Assembly (NCBI GenBank): GCA_016787445.1
Contig: JAEUTQ010000056.1
Location: 30,567-94,566, forward strand
Reading direction: 5' to 3'
Source: Bacteroidia bacterium
GTDB lineage: Bacteria > Bacteroidota > Bacteroidia > B-17B0 > Aurantibacillaceae
Length of the DNA stretch: 64,000 bases
Positions 1 to 7,085 of the stretch are shown here, piece after piece. How positions within the stretch are numbered: position 1 is the stretch's first letter; every line of letters starts with the position of its first letter. Made by a program: the position numbers and the translations under genes. Under the pieces are notes generated by a model. It was not told where the DNA came from and did no database searches. It was given only the letters and a program-made list of their open reading frames with translations.

Positions 1-33
1 AAAATAAAATGGAAATTCTTTTCATGATAAAAT

Positions 34-64
34 AAAAAACCCTGAAGTGGATTTCTTCAGGGTT
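34..64 (-). terminator. Intrinsic terminator of the START-like gene
   Basis: A 10-bp perfect stem (38-47 with 55-64) is followed, read on the minus strand, by a run of T. It lies 20 bases downstream of the minus-strand stop at 84. There is no T-run on the plus side. Confidence 0.85.
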
Positions 65-83
65 GAAATTACAAAAATTAATT

Positions 84-971
84 TTAGAAAAAGGACCCCA
101 TTACATGGAGTAATTTATCGATTTGGCTATGCCATAATAATTTTGAAGATTCCTGTTCGCCTTTATCAACGGCAAAATCTGTAATGATTAAAGAAATATC
201 GTTCGTTAATTCATCTTTTTGAATCTTGAATTCGAAGTAGCTGCCATCGGTTTTTTCAACCCACTGATAACGTACTAATTGCTCTTCAATGGTTTTTAAC
301 AAACGCGCTTGTTGCATTTGTCCGTCCCAGATAAAGGTGTAAATACCATTACGGATATTTACATCATCACAGAACCATTCCGATAATCCGCTTGGTGTTA
401 CTAAGAATTCATAGAGTAATTCGGCAGAAGCTCGGATAACCATTTCAATTTCAAATTTTCCCGGAGGTTCTTTTTCAGGTTTCACCGAATAAGCCTCGTT
501 TTTCTTTGCAGCAGATAAAAATGAATTGGCAGAAGTACTTTTTAAGGCAGTAGGAAAATTATCTTTTTGTTTAACCTCTTCTTTAACTGTTGGTTTAATG
601 ATAGGTTTAAATTCAGGAATAGCTTTGTCTTCTTTTTTTAACAAAACAGGATTTTTAATTTCCTCAATAGGCTTTGAGTATTCTTTAATCGAACCTTTTA
701 CAATCGTTTTGTTTTTGAAATCTTTAGCTGAAACTTTTGGTGTTGCCTTTGATACTTTTTTCGCTACGGTTTTTTTAACCGCAACTTTCTTAGCGGGTTT
801 TGCTGCTTTTTTAACAGCCTTCACCGGCTTCGCTTTTGGTTTTACTTTCGTTTTCGTAACAACCTTTTTCTTAGGCGCAGCTTTTGCAGGCTTTACTGCT
901 TTTTTCTTTGCAGGTTTTGCAGCCGATTTTGCCTTAGTTTTTCCTGACGAAACCTTCTTTTTCTTCGACAT
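84..971 (-). CDS. START-like (SRPBCC) domain protein with a lysine/alanine/proline-rich histone-like N-terminal tail
   Basis: The C-terminal part, about residues 172-295, matches the Bacteroidota START-like family: LVTPSGLSEWF, a DDVNIRNGIYTFIWDG strand block and LLWHSQIDKLLHVMGS at the end. Such proteins are usually about 130 residues long, and their ligand is not established. Here an extra N-terminal region of about 170 residues is present. Its first 80 residues are almost only K, A, P, V and T, resembling histone H1 or AlgP-type tails, and residues 80-170 look like a disordered linker. The basic tail suggests nucleic-acid or polyanion binding; this is inference. The gene is monocistronic, with its own promoter-like elements (988-1017) and terminator. 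I see no signal peptide, so it is probably cytoplasmic. Confidence 0.85.
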   Translation of the reverse strand: MSKKKKVSSGKTKAKSAAKPAKKKAVKPAKAAPKKKVVTKTKVKPKAKPVKAVKKAAKPAKKVAVKKTVAKKVSKATPKVSAKDFKNKTIVKGSIKEYSKPIEEIKNPVLLKKEDKAIPEFKPIIKPTVKEEVKQKDNFPTALKSTSANSFLSAAKKNEAYSVKPEKEPPGKFEIEMVIRASAELLYEFLVTPSGLSEWFCDDVNIRNGIYTFIWDGQMQQARLLKTIEEQLVRYQWVEKTDGSYFEFKIQKDELTNDISLIITDFAVDKGEQESSKLLWHSQIDKLLHVMGSFF

Positions 972-987
972 AGCACCAATTTTTTTT

Positions 988-1017
988 GAAATATAGAAAA
1001 TTTTTTTTGTCCCGCAA
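988..1017 (-). promoter_or_regulatory. Promoter-like elements for the START-like gene
   Basis: On the minus strand a TATATTTC box (988-995, one mismatch to TAnnTTTG) lies 19 bases from an upstream TTG (1015-1017). The start codon is 16 bases below the box. Confidence 0.5.
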
Positions 1018-1153
1018 TTGCTTTTACTAAATAAAAGGAAAGCCTTAAAAATTATTTTACCTATCCCTTATGAGTTATCTTTTAAACTGTTGAAAAACAG
1101 TATTTTAACTTAATTATGAATTGTACCTAATTACGGTTTTTTTCTTGAAGTTT

Positions 1154-1181
1154 TTGCGACGTATAAAAAATACTATATTTG
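1154..1181 (+). promoter_or_regulatory. Bacteroidota-type promoter of the tRNA gene
   Basis: TTG at 1154-1156 is followed after 17 bases by a perfect TAnnTTTG box, TATATTTG (1174-1181). The tRNA begins 12 bases further on. Confidence 0.75.
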
Positions 1182-1192
1182 CAGCCCTAAAT

Positions 1193-1269
1193 GGCGGGGT
1201 AGCTCAGATGGTTAGAGCGCAGGATTCATAACCCTGAGGTCACGGGTTCAACTCCCGTCTCCGCTACCA
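1193..1269 (+). tRNA. tRNA with CAU anticodon, most likely elongator tRNA-Met
   Basis: The gene is a 77-nt cloverleaf with encoded CCA. The 7-bp acceptor stem pairs 1193-1199 with 1258-1264 and includes two G-U pairs. The D arm shows AGCTCAGATGGTTAGAGC, the anticodon loop is TTCATAA, and the T arm is CGGGTTCAACTCCCG. The anticodon stem has one A-C mismatch next to the loop. The paired first base and the absence of three G-C pairs in the anticodon stem argue against initiator tRNA. A lysidine-modified tRNA-Ile2 also carries CAU and cannot be excluded by eye. Its last 23 bases plus 12 bases of flank are repeated exactly at 1579-1613. Confidence 0.93.
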
Positions 1270-1281
1270 ATTAAAAAGCCT
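1247..1281 (+). repeat. Direct repeat, copy 1: tRNA T-loop to start of terminator
   Basis: This 35-bp stretch covers the tRNA T-loop, 3' T-stem, 3' acceptor strand, CCA and 12 bases of flank. It is identical to 1579-1613. Together the copies enclose 297 bp that hold the GIY-YIG ORF. Confidence 0.97.
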
Positions 1282-1298
1282 CAATTTGAGGCTTTTTT
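1274..1298 (+). terminator. Intrinsic terminator after the tRNA
   Basis: Stem AGCCTCA with its complement, small AT loop, then T6. It follows the tRNA CCA by four bases, and its first bases belong to the 35-bp direct repeat. Confidence 0.85.
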
Positions 1299-1304
1299 GT
1301 TGTC

Positions 1305-1559
1305 ATGATAATTGTTTATGCAATAAAATCAGAAGTTCGGAATTGGTTGTATATAGGACAAACCAATAATTTAGAGCGTCGATTACATGAACATAATTCC
1401 GGATTAAACAAAAGCACTAAACCATATAAGCCATTCCAATTAATATATCAGGAAAGTTTTATTGATCGCAATAAAGCTAGAATAGCAGAGAAATATTATA
1501 AATCGGCTGCAGGTAAACGTAAATTGAATTTATTACTGAAAAATCACGGGCCTGTCTAA
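1305..1559 (+). CDS. Small GIY-YIG nuclease-domain protein inserted behind the tRNA
   Basis: The 84-residue protein is little more than one GIY-YIG fold. It shows VYAI and LYIGQT (the GIY-YIG strands), the catalytic-type arginine in NLERRLHEHN and a glutamate in RIAEKYYK. Family members include homing endonucleases, UvrC-type domains and short stand-alone proteins of unknown role. The gene lies between the tRNA terminator and a second copy of the tRNA 3' end. Its last codons (KNHGPV) are encoded by DNA that repeats the 5' T-stem of the tRNA (1544-1550). No Shine-Dalgarno is visible. That it targets tRNA genes is inference from this arrangement. Confidence 0.85.
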   Translation: MIIVYAIKSEVRNWLYIGQTNNLERRLHEHNSGLNKSTKPYKPFQLIYQESFIDRNKARIAEKYYKSAAGKRKLNLLLKNHGPV

Positions 1560-1613
1560 CTGGCGTTAGCCAGGTAGATTCAACTCCCGTCTCCGCTACC
1601 AATTAAAAAGCCT
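1544..1613 (+). repeat. Split, duplicated tRNA T-arm and 3' end behind the GIY-YIG gene
   Basis: Positions 1544-1550 repeat the 5' side of the tRNA T-stem (TCACGGG). A 28-nt insert follows at 1551-1578, with the perfect hairpin CTGGC-GTTA-GCCAG at 1560-1573. Positions 1579-1613 are then an exact copy of 1247-1281. No D arm or anticodon arm is present, so this is not a second functional tRNA. Confidence 0.92.
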
Positions 1614-1637
1614 TTCCAATTTTGGAAAGGCTTTTTA
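1605..1637. terminator. Bidirectional terminator between the GIY-YIG unit and the lipoprotein gene
   Basis: Long perfect stem AAAAAGCCTTTCCAA with its complement around a short loop, giving T-runs on both strands. It can end plus-strand transcripts from the tRNA unit and minus-strand transcripts of the gene at 1655-2002. Confidence 0.85.
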
Positions 1638-1654
1638 ATTTAATTAATGCGTAA

Positions 1655-2002
1655 TTATTGAATTATGATCTCCTCGGTAACGGTTTTACCTTCCTCTAAT
1701 TTTACAATTGATTTGGTAGTTTTTGTTCCTGAAGTAACTTTTACATCATAAATAGCCGGAAGTTTAAAGATAAAATTACTCTCACCGTTTCCGTCAGTAA
1801 CTCCGCTAGCTTTCATATCTGCTATAAAGGAACTGTTGTTTTCATTTTTCACTGTTGCATACAATTCAACTTTAGCATCATCAACATTGTTGCCATTTTG
1901 GTCTTTACATTTAATTTTCACACCACAGTCAGTGTTTCTGTTGCAAGCACCAAAGCCGATGGCTGTAACAGCTATTAAGGTTAAAAGTTTATACATAGTC
2001 AT
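1655..2002 (-). CDS. Small lipoprotein with an Ig-like (carboxypeptidase-regulatory-like) domain
   Basis: The N-terminus is a lipoprotein signal with lipobox GFGAC; the lipidated Cys is residue 20. A further ATG at 1996 would give the more compact signal MYKLLTL. The mature part of about 95 residues is beta-rich (GNNVDDAKVELYATV, SGVTDGNGESNFIFKLPAIYDVKV), the pattern of transthyretin/CarboxypepD_reg-like surface folds. I recognise no enzymatic motif. It is probably tethered to the outer membrane or its periplasmic face. The gene is monocistronic, with a terminator at 1605-1637. Confidence 0.75.
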   Translation of the reverse strand: MTMYKLLTLIAVTAIGFGACNRNTDCGVKIKCKDQNGNNVDDAKVELYATVKNENNSSFIADMKASGVTDGNGESNFIFKLPAIYDVKVTSGTKTTKSIVKLEEGKTVTEEIIIQ

Positions 2003-2104
2003 AAGTATTGATTTATTGAAGTTACAAAAACGTGGTTCACTTTACAATTGCCAGAATAGTTTAAACACTGCTTTCACGCATTAAGAAGGCAGGTTTGCTA
2101 AAAA

Positions 2105-2130
2105 CAAAAAGCCCCGCATTTGCGGGGCTT
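2105..2130 (-). terminator. Terminator of the OmpA/TPR lipoprotein gene
   Basis: GCCCCGC (2111-2117) pairs with GCGGGGC (2122-2128), with a T5 run on the minus strand, 20 bases past the stop at 2151. Confidence 0.9.
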
Positions 2131-2150
2131 TCATGTAAGAAATTTAATTA

Positions 2151-3890
2151 TTAGTTAACTAAAGAAGTGAAACCACCTTCAGCACGTAATTTTACGAATT
2201 CAGCATCATCTTTAGCAGCTTGCTTTAAAGTACCGTCCATTTCAATAGCAGTCTTTAAATTCATTAATACTTCAGATGTATTGTTACGACGAGCAGCAGC
2301 AACAGCCTTTAAGTAATAACTTAATGCCATTCCTTTTTCGTTGCTTCCATCAATAGTTGCGTTAACCGCATCAGATGAACCAGCTAATAATTGAGCTAGT
2401 GCTTTGTTAAATCCATTGTAAGAACCGAAACTAGATACTGCATCGCTGTATTTAGCATCACGGATTTGAATGATACCTTTGTTGTAGTTTACTTCAGAAC
2501 CTGCACCACTTGCTTTGTTGTATAAATCCATAGCAGCAGTACGGTTACCGTTTTTAGCTTCAATGATACCAAGGTTATTCATTACAATTGGGTTACCTGC
2601 AGCATTTGCAGAAGCACGTTTGAATGCTTCACCTGCTTCAGAAACTTTGTTTTGCATTAATAATGCAACACCTAAATTGTTTGAAGTTCTCCAATCAGAA
2701 CCGTATTGCTTTTCAGCAGCAGTGTAGATTTGAACTTTAGTATTGATATCGTTTGTTAAATTAGCGCCATATAATAACTCTTCAACTGATAAGCTATCAG
2801 GGTGAGAAGTACATAAAGCAGAAATCATTTCGTCAGTACGAGATTTCTTATCTACGTTGATAGTAATTTCAGAACGACGTAATTTTGGTAATACTTTTTC
2901 AGCTAACTCTACATAAGTCTTAGATAAGTTTTTAATTTCAGTACGACGTTGATTAGGATCAGAGTACATAGTTAAAACACGTAAGATTAAATCTTTGTCA
3001 GCCATTGTTGATGCTTCCATTAAAGATTTGAAACCTTCCCAATCTTCTTTAGTAGTACCTACAACATATTGTTCTTTAGTTTTACCAAAAGTTACATTTT
3101 TGTTTTTGTCTTTTTTGAATTCACCCATCATAGCGGCAGATCCTGAAGAAGCACGATCTTTAGCTAAGTTTTCGTTCTTTTCAGTTTCACCATCCGGAGA
3201 TGCGTAAGCAGAAACGCTGATACCTTTAAACTCATACCATGAGTTGTTTAAATTAGCTTTCAAGAAATCTTGAACAACTTTCATCTCTTCGCTCTTCATT
3301 TCAGCAGGACGAACAGTTGACTGATTAATTACATAATAAATATGCGCTACCTGATTTACAGGCGTTGTTTTTACAAATGCATCTTTACCGTAAATTCCTT
3401 TTTCGTCATTACGAACTAATAAAGGAGTAACGATAGTTGCATCAGCGATTTCAACCGGAGCAAAGTCTTTTACTTTTTTCTTCACCTGACCTTGAGCGCG
3501 TAATTCTACTTTACCCACTTTCATTCCAGGTTCGTATAAAAACTTCTCAGAGGTATAGCTGAATGAACCACCTTTATCGAAGCTGATTTTTTGTCCGCTT
3601 CCGGTAGCTTTATCACCTACTAAAACAACTTGTTTTAAAGCTTTTTCACCGCCGTTATATTTCAACACAGGAGTGATAGTCATGGTTACTTTTTTAGCAA
3701 ACAATTTAGGGTTAAACTTACCGCTTACGCTAAATTGAATACTGTCACCATGCATCTCAATTGGGTTTGGAGTGGCATTATAACTAATGTCTTTTTGTTT
3801 CTTAATCATTTTGCCTAATCCATTACAGCCTGTTAATACAACAGCTACAGATAAACCGGCACCTAGTGTCCTTAAAAATTTTGAATTCAT
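2151..3890 (-). CDS. Large lipoprotein with OmpA-like segment and TPR repeats
   Basis: The 579-residue product starts with a lipoprotein signal (VVLTGC, Cys22). Residues 30-150 are a beta-rich region. About 182-255 resembles an OmpA C-terminal domain: VAHIYYVINQSTVRP, then FKGISVSAYASPDGETEKNENLAKDRA, like the peptidoglycan-binding signature with ASPDGE. Residues about 365-510 hold TPR-like helical pairs (NNLGVALLMQNKVSEAGEAFKRA, MNNLGIIEAKNGNRTAAMDLYNKA). A peptidoglycan-linked envelope scaffold is a reasonable inference, but I do not recognise a named family. It is transcribed alone from a good promoter (3928-3957). Confidence 0.75.
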   Translation of the reverse strand: MNSKFLRTLGAGLSVAVVLTGCNGLGKMIKKQKDISYNATPNPIEMHGDSIQFSVSGKFNPKLFAKKVTMTITPVLKYNGGEKALKQVVLVGDKATGSGQKISFDKGGSFSYTSEKFLYEPGMKVGKVELRAQGQVKKKVKDFAPVEIADATIVTPLLVRNDEKGIYGKDAFVKTTPVNQVAHIYYVINQSTVRPAEMKSEEMKVVQDFLKANLNNSWYEFKGISVSAYASPDGETEKNENLAKDRASSGSAAMMGEFKKDKNKNVTFGKTKEQYVVGTTKEDWEGFKSLMEASTMADKDLILRVLTMYSDPNQRRTEIKNLSKTYVELAEKVLPKLRRSEITINVDKKSRTDEMISALCTSHPDSLSVEELLYGANLTNDINTKVQIYTAAEKQYGSDWRTSNNLGVALLMQNKVSEAGEAFKRASANAAGNPIVMNNLGIIEAKNGNRTAAMDLYNKASGAGSEVNYNKGIIQIRDAKYSDAVSSFGSYNGFNKALAQLLAGSSDAVNATIDGSNEKGMALSYYLKAVAAARRNNTSEVLMNLKTAIEMDGTLKQAAKDDAEFVKLRAEGGFTSLVN

Positions 3891-3927
3891 AGTTTGGGTT
3901 GTTTTATTTATATAGTAAACAGCTGAG

Positions 3928-3957
3928 CAAAAATAGAAATAATTTTATTATGCCCAA
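3928..3957 (-). promoter_or_regulatory. Promoter of the OmpA/TPR lipoprotein gene
   Basis: On the minus strand a perfect TAnnTTTG box, TATTTTTG (3928-3935), lies 19 bases from a TTG (3955-3957). The leader to the start codon is about 35 nt. Confidence 0.7.
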
Positions 3958-3984
3958 GCTTTTATTGGGTTTTTGTTAAAAATA

Positions 3985-4018
3985 AAAACCCTGATAATCT
4001 TTTGGATTATCAGGGTTG
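3985..4018 (-). terminator. Terminator of rpsT
   Basis: A 13-bp stem AACCCTGATAATC (3987-3999) with 4005-4017 is followed by a T-rich run on the minus strand, about 25 bases beyond the rpsT stop. Confidence 0.85.
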
Positions 4019-4043
4019 TATATCCTTGATTTCTAGTAAAATA

Positions 4044-4301
4044 CTACTTTTTTATTGCGTTAACTTTCTTCGCTAACTTCGATTTTAAGTTCGAAGCTTT
4101 ATTCTTATGTATAACATTACGCTTCGCTAACTTATCCAGCATAGCAGAAACCTTTGGTAACAACGCCTCAGCTTCTTTTTTAGCTGTAGTTGTACGTAAT
4201 TTTTTTACTGCTGTACGGGTCGTTTTAGCAAAATAACGATTATGTAAACGCTTAGAGTTATTAGCACGAATACGCTTAATTGCCGACTTGTGATTTGCCA
4301 T
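4044..4301 (-). CDS. rpsT: 30S ribosomal protein S20
   Basis: The 85-residue product begins [20 protein letters not shown], the highly conserved S20 start, and is lysine/arginine-rich throughout, ending KKVNAIKK. S20 binds 16S rRNA early in small-subunit assembly. I place the start at 4301, because the 34 codons upstream in frame are unrelated sequence containing the promoter box. The gene is monocistronic, with promoter 4342-4371 and terminator 3985-4018. Its roughly 35-nt leader contains the inverted repeat CCCAAAATTGGG. Confidence 0.97.
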   Translation of the reverse strand: MANHKSAIKRIRANNSKRLHNRYFAKTTRTAVKKLRTTTAKKEAEALLPKVSAMLDKLAKRNVIHKNKASNLKSKLAKKVNAIKK

Positions 4302-4341
4302 TATAATACGTTTTAAATATTCAATCCCAAAATTGGGACTG

Positions 4342-4371
4342 CAAATGTACAGCATTTTTTTGAATATCCAA
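4342..4371 (-). promoter_or_regulatory. Promoter of rpsT
   Basis: Perfect TAnnTTTG box (TACATTTG, 4342-4349 on the minus strand), 19-base spacer, TTG at 4369-4371. Confidence 0.75.
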
Positions 4372-4421
4372 GTGTTAAAAACAATAATTATTGATGGAGG
4401 CATTTAAAGCCTTATATAGGT

Positions 4422-4429
4422 TATATTTG
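4422..4429 (+). promoter_or_regulatory. Promoter -7 box of the OmpA-family gene
   Basis: A perfect TAnnTTTG box (TATATTTG) lies only 7 bases before the GTG start at 4437, so the transcript may be leaderless or nearly so. No convincing -33 TTG lies at the usual distance. Confidence 0.5.
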
Positions 4430-4436
4430 TTTTATT

Positions 4437-5516
4437 GTGAGAAGGTTAAATAATATACTAATAATTTTTTTGTGTTTGGTTATCACCTTCTTACGGGGCC
4501 AGGAAGCTCCGCCTGAAAAAAACCTGGTCCCAAACGGCAGTTTCGAAAATTATAGAAAAAAATCTTCCAGTATTCGCCAGGCCATACCATGGACTCAGAT
4601 CGCATCCGTGGATTTTTACCAGGCTCCGGCCGAAAAAGATACCACCGCTCAACGGGGTGCCCGAACCGGAGATGGATATATCGGACTTCGTTTTCAAAAG
4701 CGATATAAAGAATTTGCGCAGGTTCGTTTAGCTGAGCAATTACACAGGGGAACTGTTTATGAGTTTGAAATGTATGTAAGAATGGCTTACTGGAGTAATG
4801 CCATGCTAAAATCGTTCGGTGCTCTATTCTCGAAGGGTGGATATCACAGTCAAGGCGATGCTGTAAAATCCAACATCATTGATACTATTTGTAAAAAGGG
4901 TGGATTTGTAAACGGATATCAATGGTTTAAAATTTCCGGAAAGTACAAAGCGGATGGAGGAGAGAAGTATTTAACGGTTGGTAATTTCTTTCACGATATC
5001 AATAAAGAACTACCGCGTATAAATATTCTTAAACGTGGTTTCAAAGAGGCTTATTACTTTGTGGATGATGTGAAATTGACGAAGGCTCCGGGTGAAAAAG
5101 TGGCTGTTGAATACGTTGCGAGTATAAGAAACGACGAGGATTCAATACTTACTGTAAAAAAGGATATTCAGGTTGGAGAAAAAGTAACATTGAAAAACAT
5201 TGTGTTTGACGAGGGTAAATATTATCTGCTTTCAGAGTCTTATGTCGAATTAAATAAACTGGCACAGTATCTCCTTAGAAATCCTCATATGGAAATCAGA
5301 ATTGGCGGACACAGCGATAATATCGGCAGTGCCAAAAAAAATCAAAAACTTTCTGAACAACGTGCGCGCGAGGTTTTCGAATACCTGATTAAAAAAGGAG
5401 TTCAAAACAAAATGTATTTTAAGGGTTATGGTTCCGATCAGCCAATTGCTAGCAATGATACGGAAGAAGGACGAATTAAAAACCGACGCGTTGAATTCGA
5501 AATCGTAAAAAAATAA
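4437..5516 (+). CDS. OmpA-family outer-membrane protein with N-terminal jelly-roll-like domain
   Basis: The signal peptide is residues 1-22 (MRRLNNILIIFLCLVITFLR). A beta-sandwich-like region follows, beginning NLVPNGSFENY, a motif common at the start of carbohydrate-binding or discoidin-like modules. The C-terminal 110 residues are an OmpA peptidoglycan-binding domain: NIVFDEGKYYLLSESYVELNKL, IRIGGHSDNIGS, LSEQRAREVFEYL, YFKGYGSDQP, GRIKNRRVEFEI. The start is GTG at 4437, forced because the next in-frame ATG lies beyond the signal peptide. It probably anchors an exported domain to the cell wall. The MFS gene begins 1 base after its stop. Confidence 0.88.
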   Translation: MRRLNNILIIFLCLVITFLRGQEAPPEKNLVPNGSFENYRKKSSSIRQAIPWTQIASVDFYQAPAEKDTTAQRGARTGDGYIGLRFQKRYKEFAQVRLAEQLHRGTVYEFEMYVRMAYWSNAMLKSFGALFSKGGYHSQGDAVKSNIIDTICKKGGFVNGYQWFKISGKYKADGGEKYLTVGNFFHDINKELPRINILKRGFKEAYYFVDDVKLTKAPGEKVAVEYVASIRNDEDSILTVKKDIQVGEKVTLKNIVFDEGKYYLLSESYVELNKLAQYLLRNPHMEIRIGGHSDNIGSAKKNQKLSEQRAREVFEYLIKKGVQNKMYFKGYGSDQPIASNDTEEGRIKNRRVEFEIVKK

Positions 5517-5517
5517 T

Positions 5518-6825
5518 ATGGAAATAATAAAGGACGACAAAAAAACCATTCGTGCCTGGACGTTTTATGATTGGGCGAATTCAGTTTTTCCGCTTGTAAT
5601 AACTTCTGCCATTTTTCCTAATTATTACGAATACATCACTTCGCACGATGGTAATAAAAATTTCATTGGCGATGTGGTAAATGTATTTGGTTATGAAATT
5701 CATAATACAACCATTTATTCCTATGTGTATTCGTTGGCACTTTTTATTGTTGTGCTAATTGTCCCAATTCTTAGTGGCGTGGCGGATTATCTCGGTAACA
5801 AAAAACGCTTTCTTCAATTCTTTTGCTACCTGGGTTCTCTTTCCTGCATGGGCTTATTCTTTTTTAACCGTGAGCATCTCGAGTTAAGTTTTATTCCTTT
5901 CATTTTTGCCACAATTGGCTTTTGGGGCAGTTTGGTTTATTACAATTCTTACTTACCTGAAATTGCTTCACCCGAAAATCAAGATAAGGTCAGCGCACGC
6001 GGATTTGCTATGGGGTACTTCGGCAGTTCGCTCTTATTAATTGTTTGTTTAATAACCATTATGGTCCTTAAATGGCCGGCGAAATATTCTTTTCTTTTAG
6101 TAGGGGTTTGGTGGATTGGTTTTGCTCAATATACTTTTTCTAAGCTTCCTAATATTGTTGGGGGACATCGCTCGGGAGAAAAAAATAATATTTTTTCGAA
6201 AGGTTTTTCCGAATTAAAAATAGTCGTGTTTCAGGCTCTCCGCCAGAAAAAACTAAAACGCTTTCTCTATTCTTATTTCTTTTACAACATGGGTGTGCAA
6301 ACCGTTATGGTAATGGCAGTGTTGTTCGCACGCAAAGAAATTACATGGCCCGATGAACAAACCAAAACCTCTTCTTTAATTATCAGTATTCTGCTTATTC
6401 AGTTTTTAGGTATTGCAGGTTCTTTTGTTTTTTCATGGCTGGCGCGAAAAACTGATAGCATTAAAGCATTAAGCGTAGCAATTCTAATTTGGATTTTCAT
6501 TTGCGCCTTTACTTATTTCGTAGTTACACGGCCGATTCATTTTTACATTGTTGCGGCTCTTGTTGGTTTTGTAATGGGCGGAATTCAGGCTTTGTCGCGT
6601 TCAACGTATTCAAAGTTATTGCCCGAAACTGAAGATCATGCCAGTTATTTCAGTTTCTATGATGTAATGGAAAAAATGGGAATGATACTTGGCACTATGT
6701 CGTTCGGAATTATTGCGGAGGTAACCGGTGGCATGCGAAATTCCGTACTTGCTTTAATCGCTTTTTTCGTAATTGGTTTTGTCTTATTAATGATGGTTCC
6801 GAAAAACACTGCTGAAACAAGATAA
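5518..6825 (+). CDS. MFS transporter, UMF1 (Atg22-like) family
   Basis: The 435-residue polytopic membrane protein opens with TIRAWTFYDWANSVFPLVI, the signature start of UMF1/Atg22-like major-facilitator proteins. Other family features are SGVADYLGNKKRFL in loop 2-3 and GGIQALSRSTYSKLLPE in the second half. About 12 hydrophobic segments can be seen. The substrate of bacterial members is unknown; yeast Atg22 exports amino acids from the vacuole. It follows the OmpA gene by one base, so the two are probably co-transcribed. No terminator with a T-run is visible downstream. Confidence 0.9.
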   Translation: MEIIKDDKKTIRAWTFYDWANSVFPLVITSAIFPNYYEYITSHDGNKNFIGDVVNVFGYEIHNTTIYSYVYSLALFIVVLIVPILSGVADYLGNKKRFLQFFCYLGSLSCMGLFFFNREHLELSFIPFIFATIGFWGSLVYYNSYLPEIASPENQDKVSARGFAMGYFGSSLLLIVCLITIMVLKWPAKYSFLLVGVWWIGFAQYTFSKLPNIVGGHRSGEKNNIFSKGFSELKIVVFQALRQKKLKRFLYSYFFYNMGVQTVMVMAVLFARKEITWPDEQTKTSSLIISILLIQFLGIAGSFVFSWLARKTDSIKALSVAILIWIFICAFTYFVVTRPIHFYIVAALVGFVMGGIQALSRSTYSKLLPETEDHASYFSFYDVMEKMGMILGTMSFGIIAEVTGGMRNSVLALIAFFVIGFVLLMMVPKNTAETR

Positions 6826-6964
6826 TGTCGGGTGCCTTGACTCTACAATTGTGTACGTTAGTATAAATTCTTATTTCAATTCGTCCTTCACTGAGGTAAT
6901 TTTATTATATATACCGAATCATCATTTTTCAATTTGTTTAAGTGCTTTTTTGTTAAATTGGATT

Positions 6965-7015
6965 TGCCATAATCGCATGGCACAATCTGAATTATAAAGA
7001 AATTGCAGCAATTTC
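6965..7015. promoter_or_regulatory. Two small inverted repeats upstream of the JmjC-like gene
   Basis: TGCCAT/ATGGCA (6965-6970 with 6977-6982) and the 17-base near-perfect palindrome GAAATTGCAGCAATTTC (6999-7015) sit 70-120 bases before the start codon. They could be operators or RNA hairpins. The rest of 6826-7085 shows nothing else. Confidence 0.3.
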
Positions 7016-7085
7016 ATTCACTCACTAAATAGCTAATTGATAAAGTATAATTTGATATTTCTAACTATTTTTTTATTTTAGTTTC

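Noticed and set aside
526..996. Long plus-strand frame opposite the START-like gene
   Set aside because: It is the reverse of the lysine-rich tail; a low-complexity FFxxGFA protein is the mirror of K/A/P codons, and the minus-strand gene has a real domain, promoter and terminator.
1193..1269. Call as tRNA-Ile2 instead of tRNA-Met
   Set aside because: The CAU anticodon fits both. I prefer elongator Met but cannot test the identity set by eye.
1579..1602. Second tRNA gene
   Set aside because: Only the T-loop to CCA is present; there is no D or anticodon arm.
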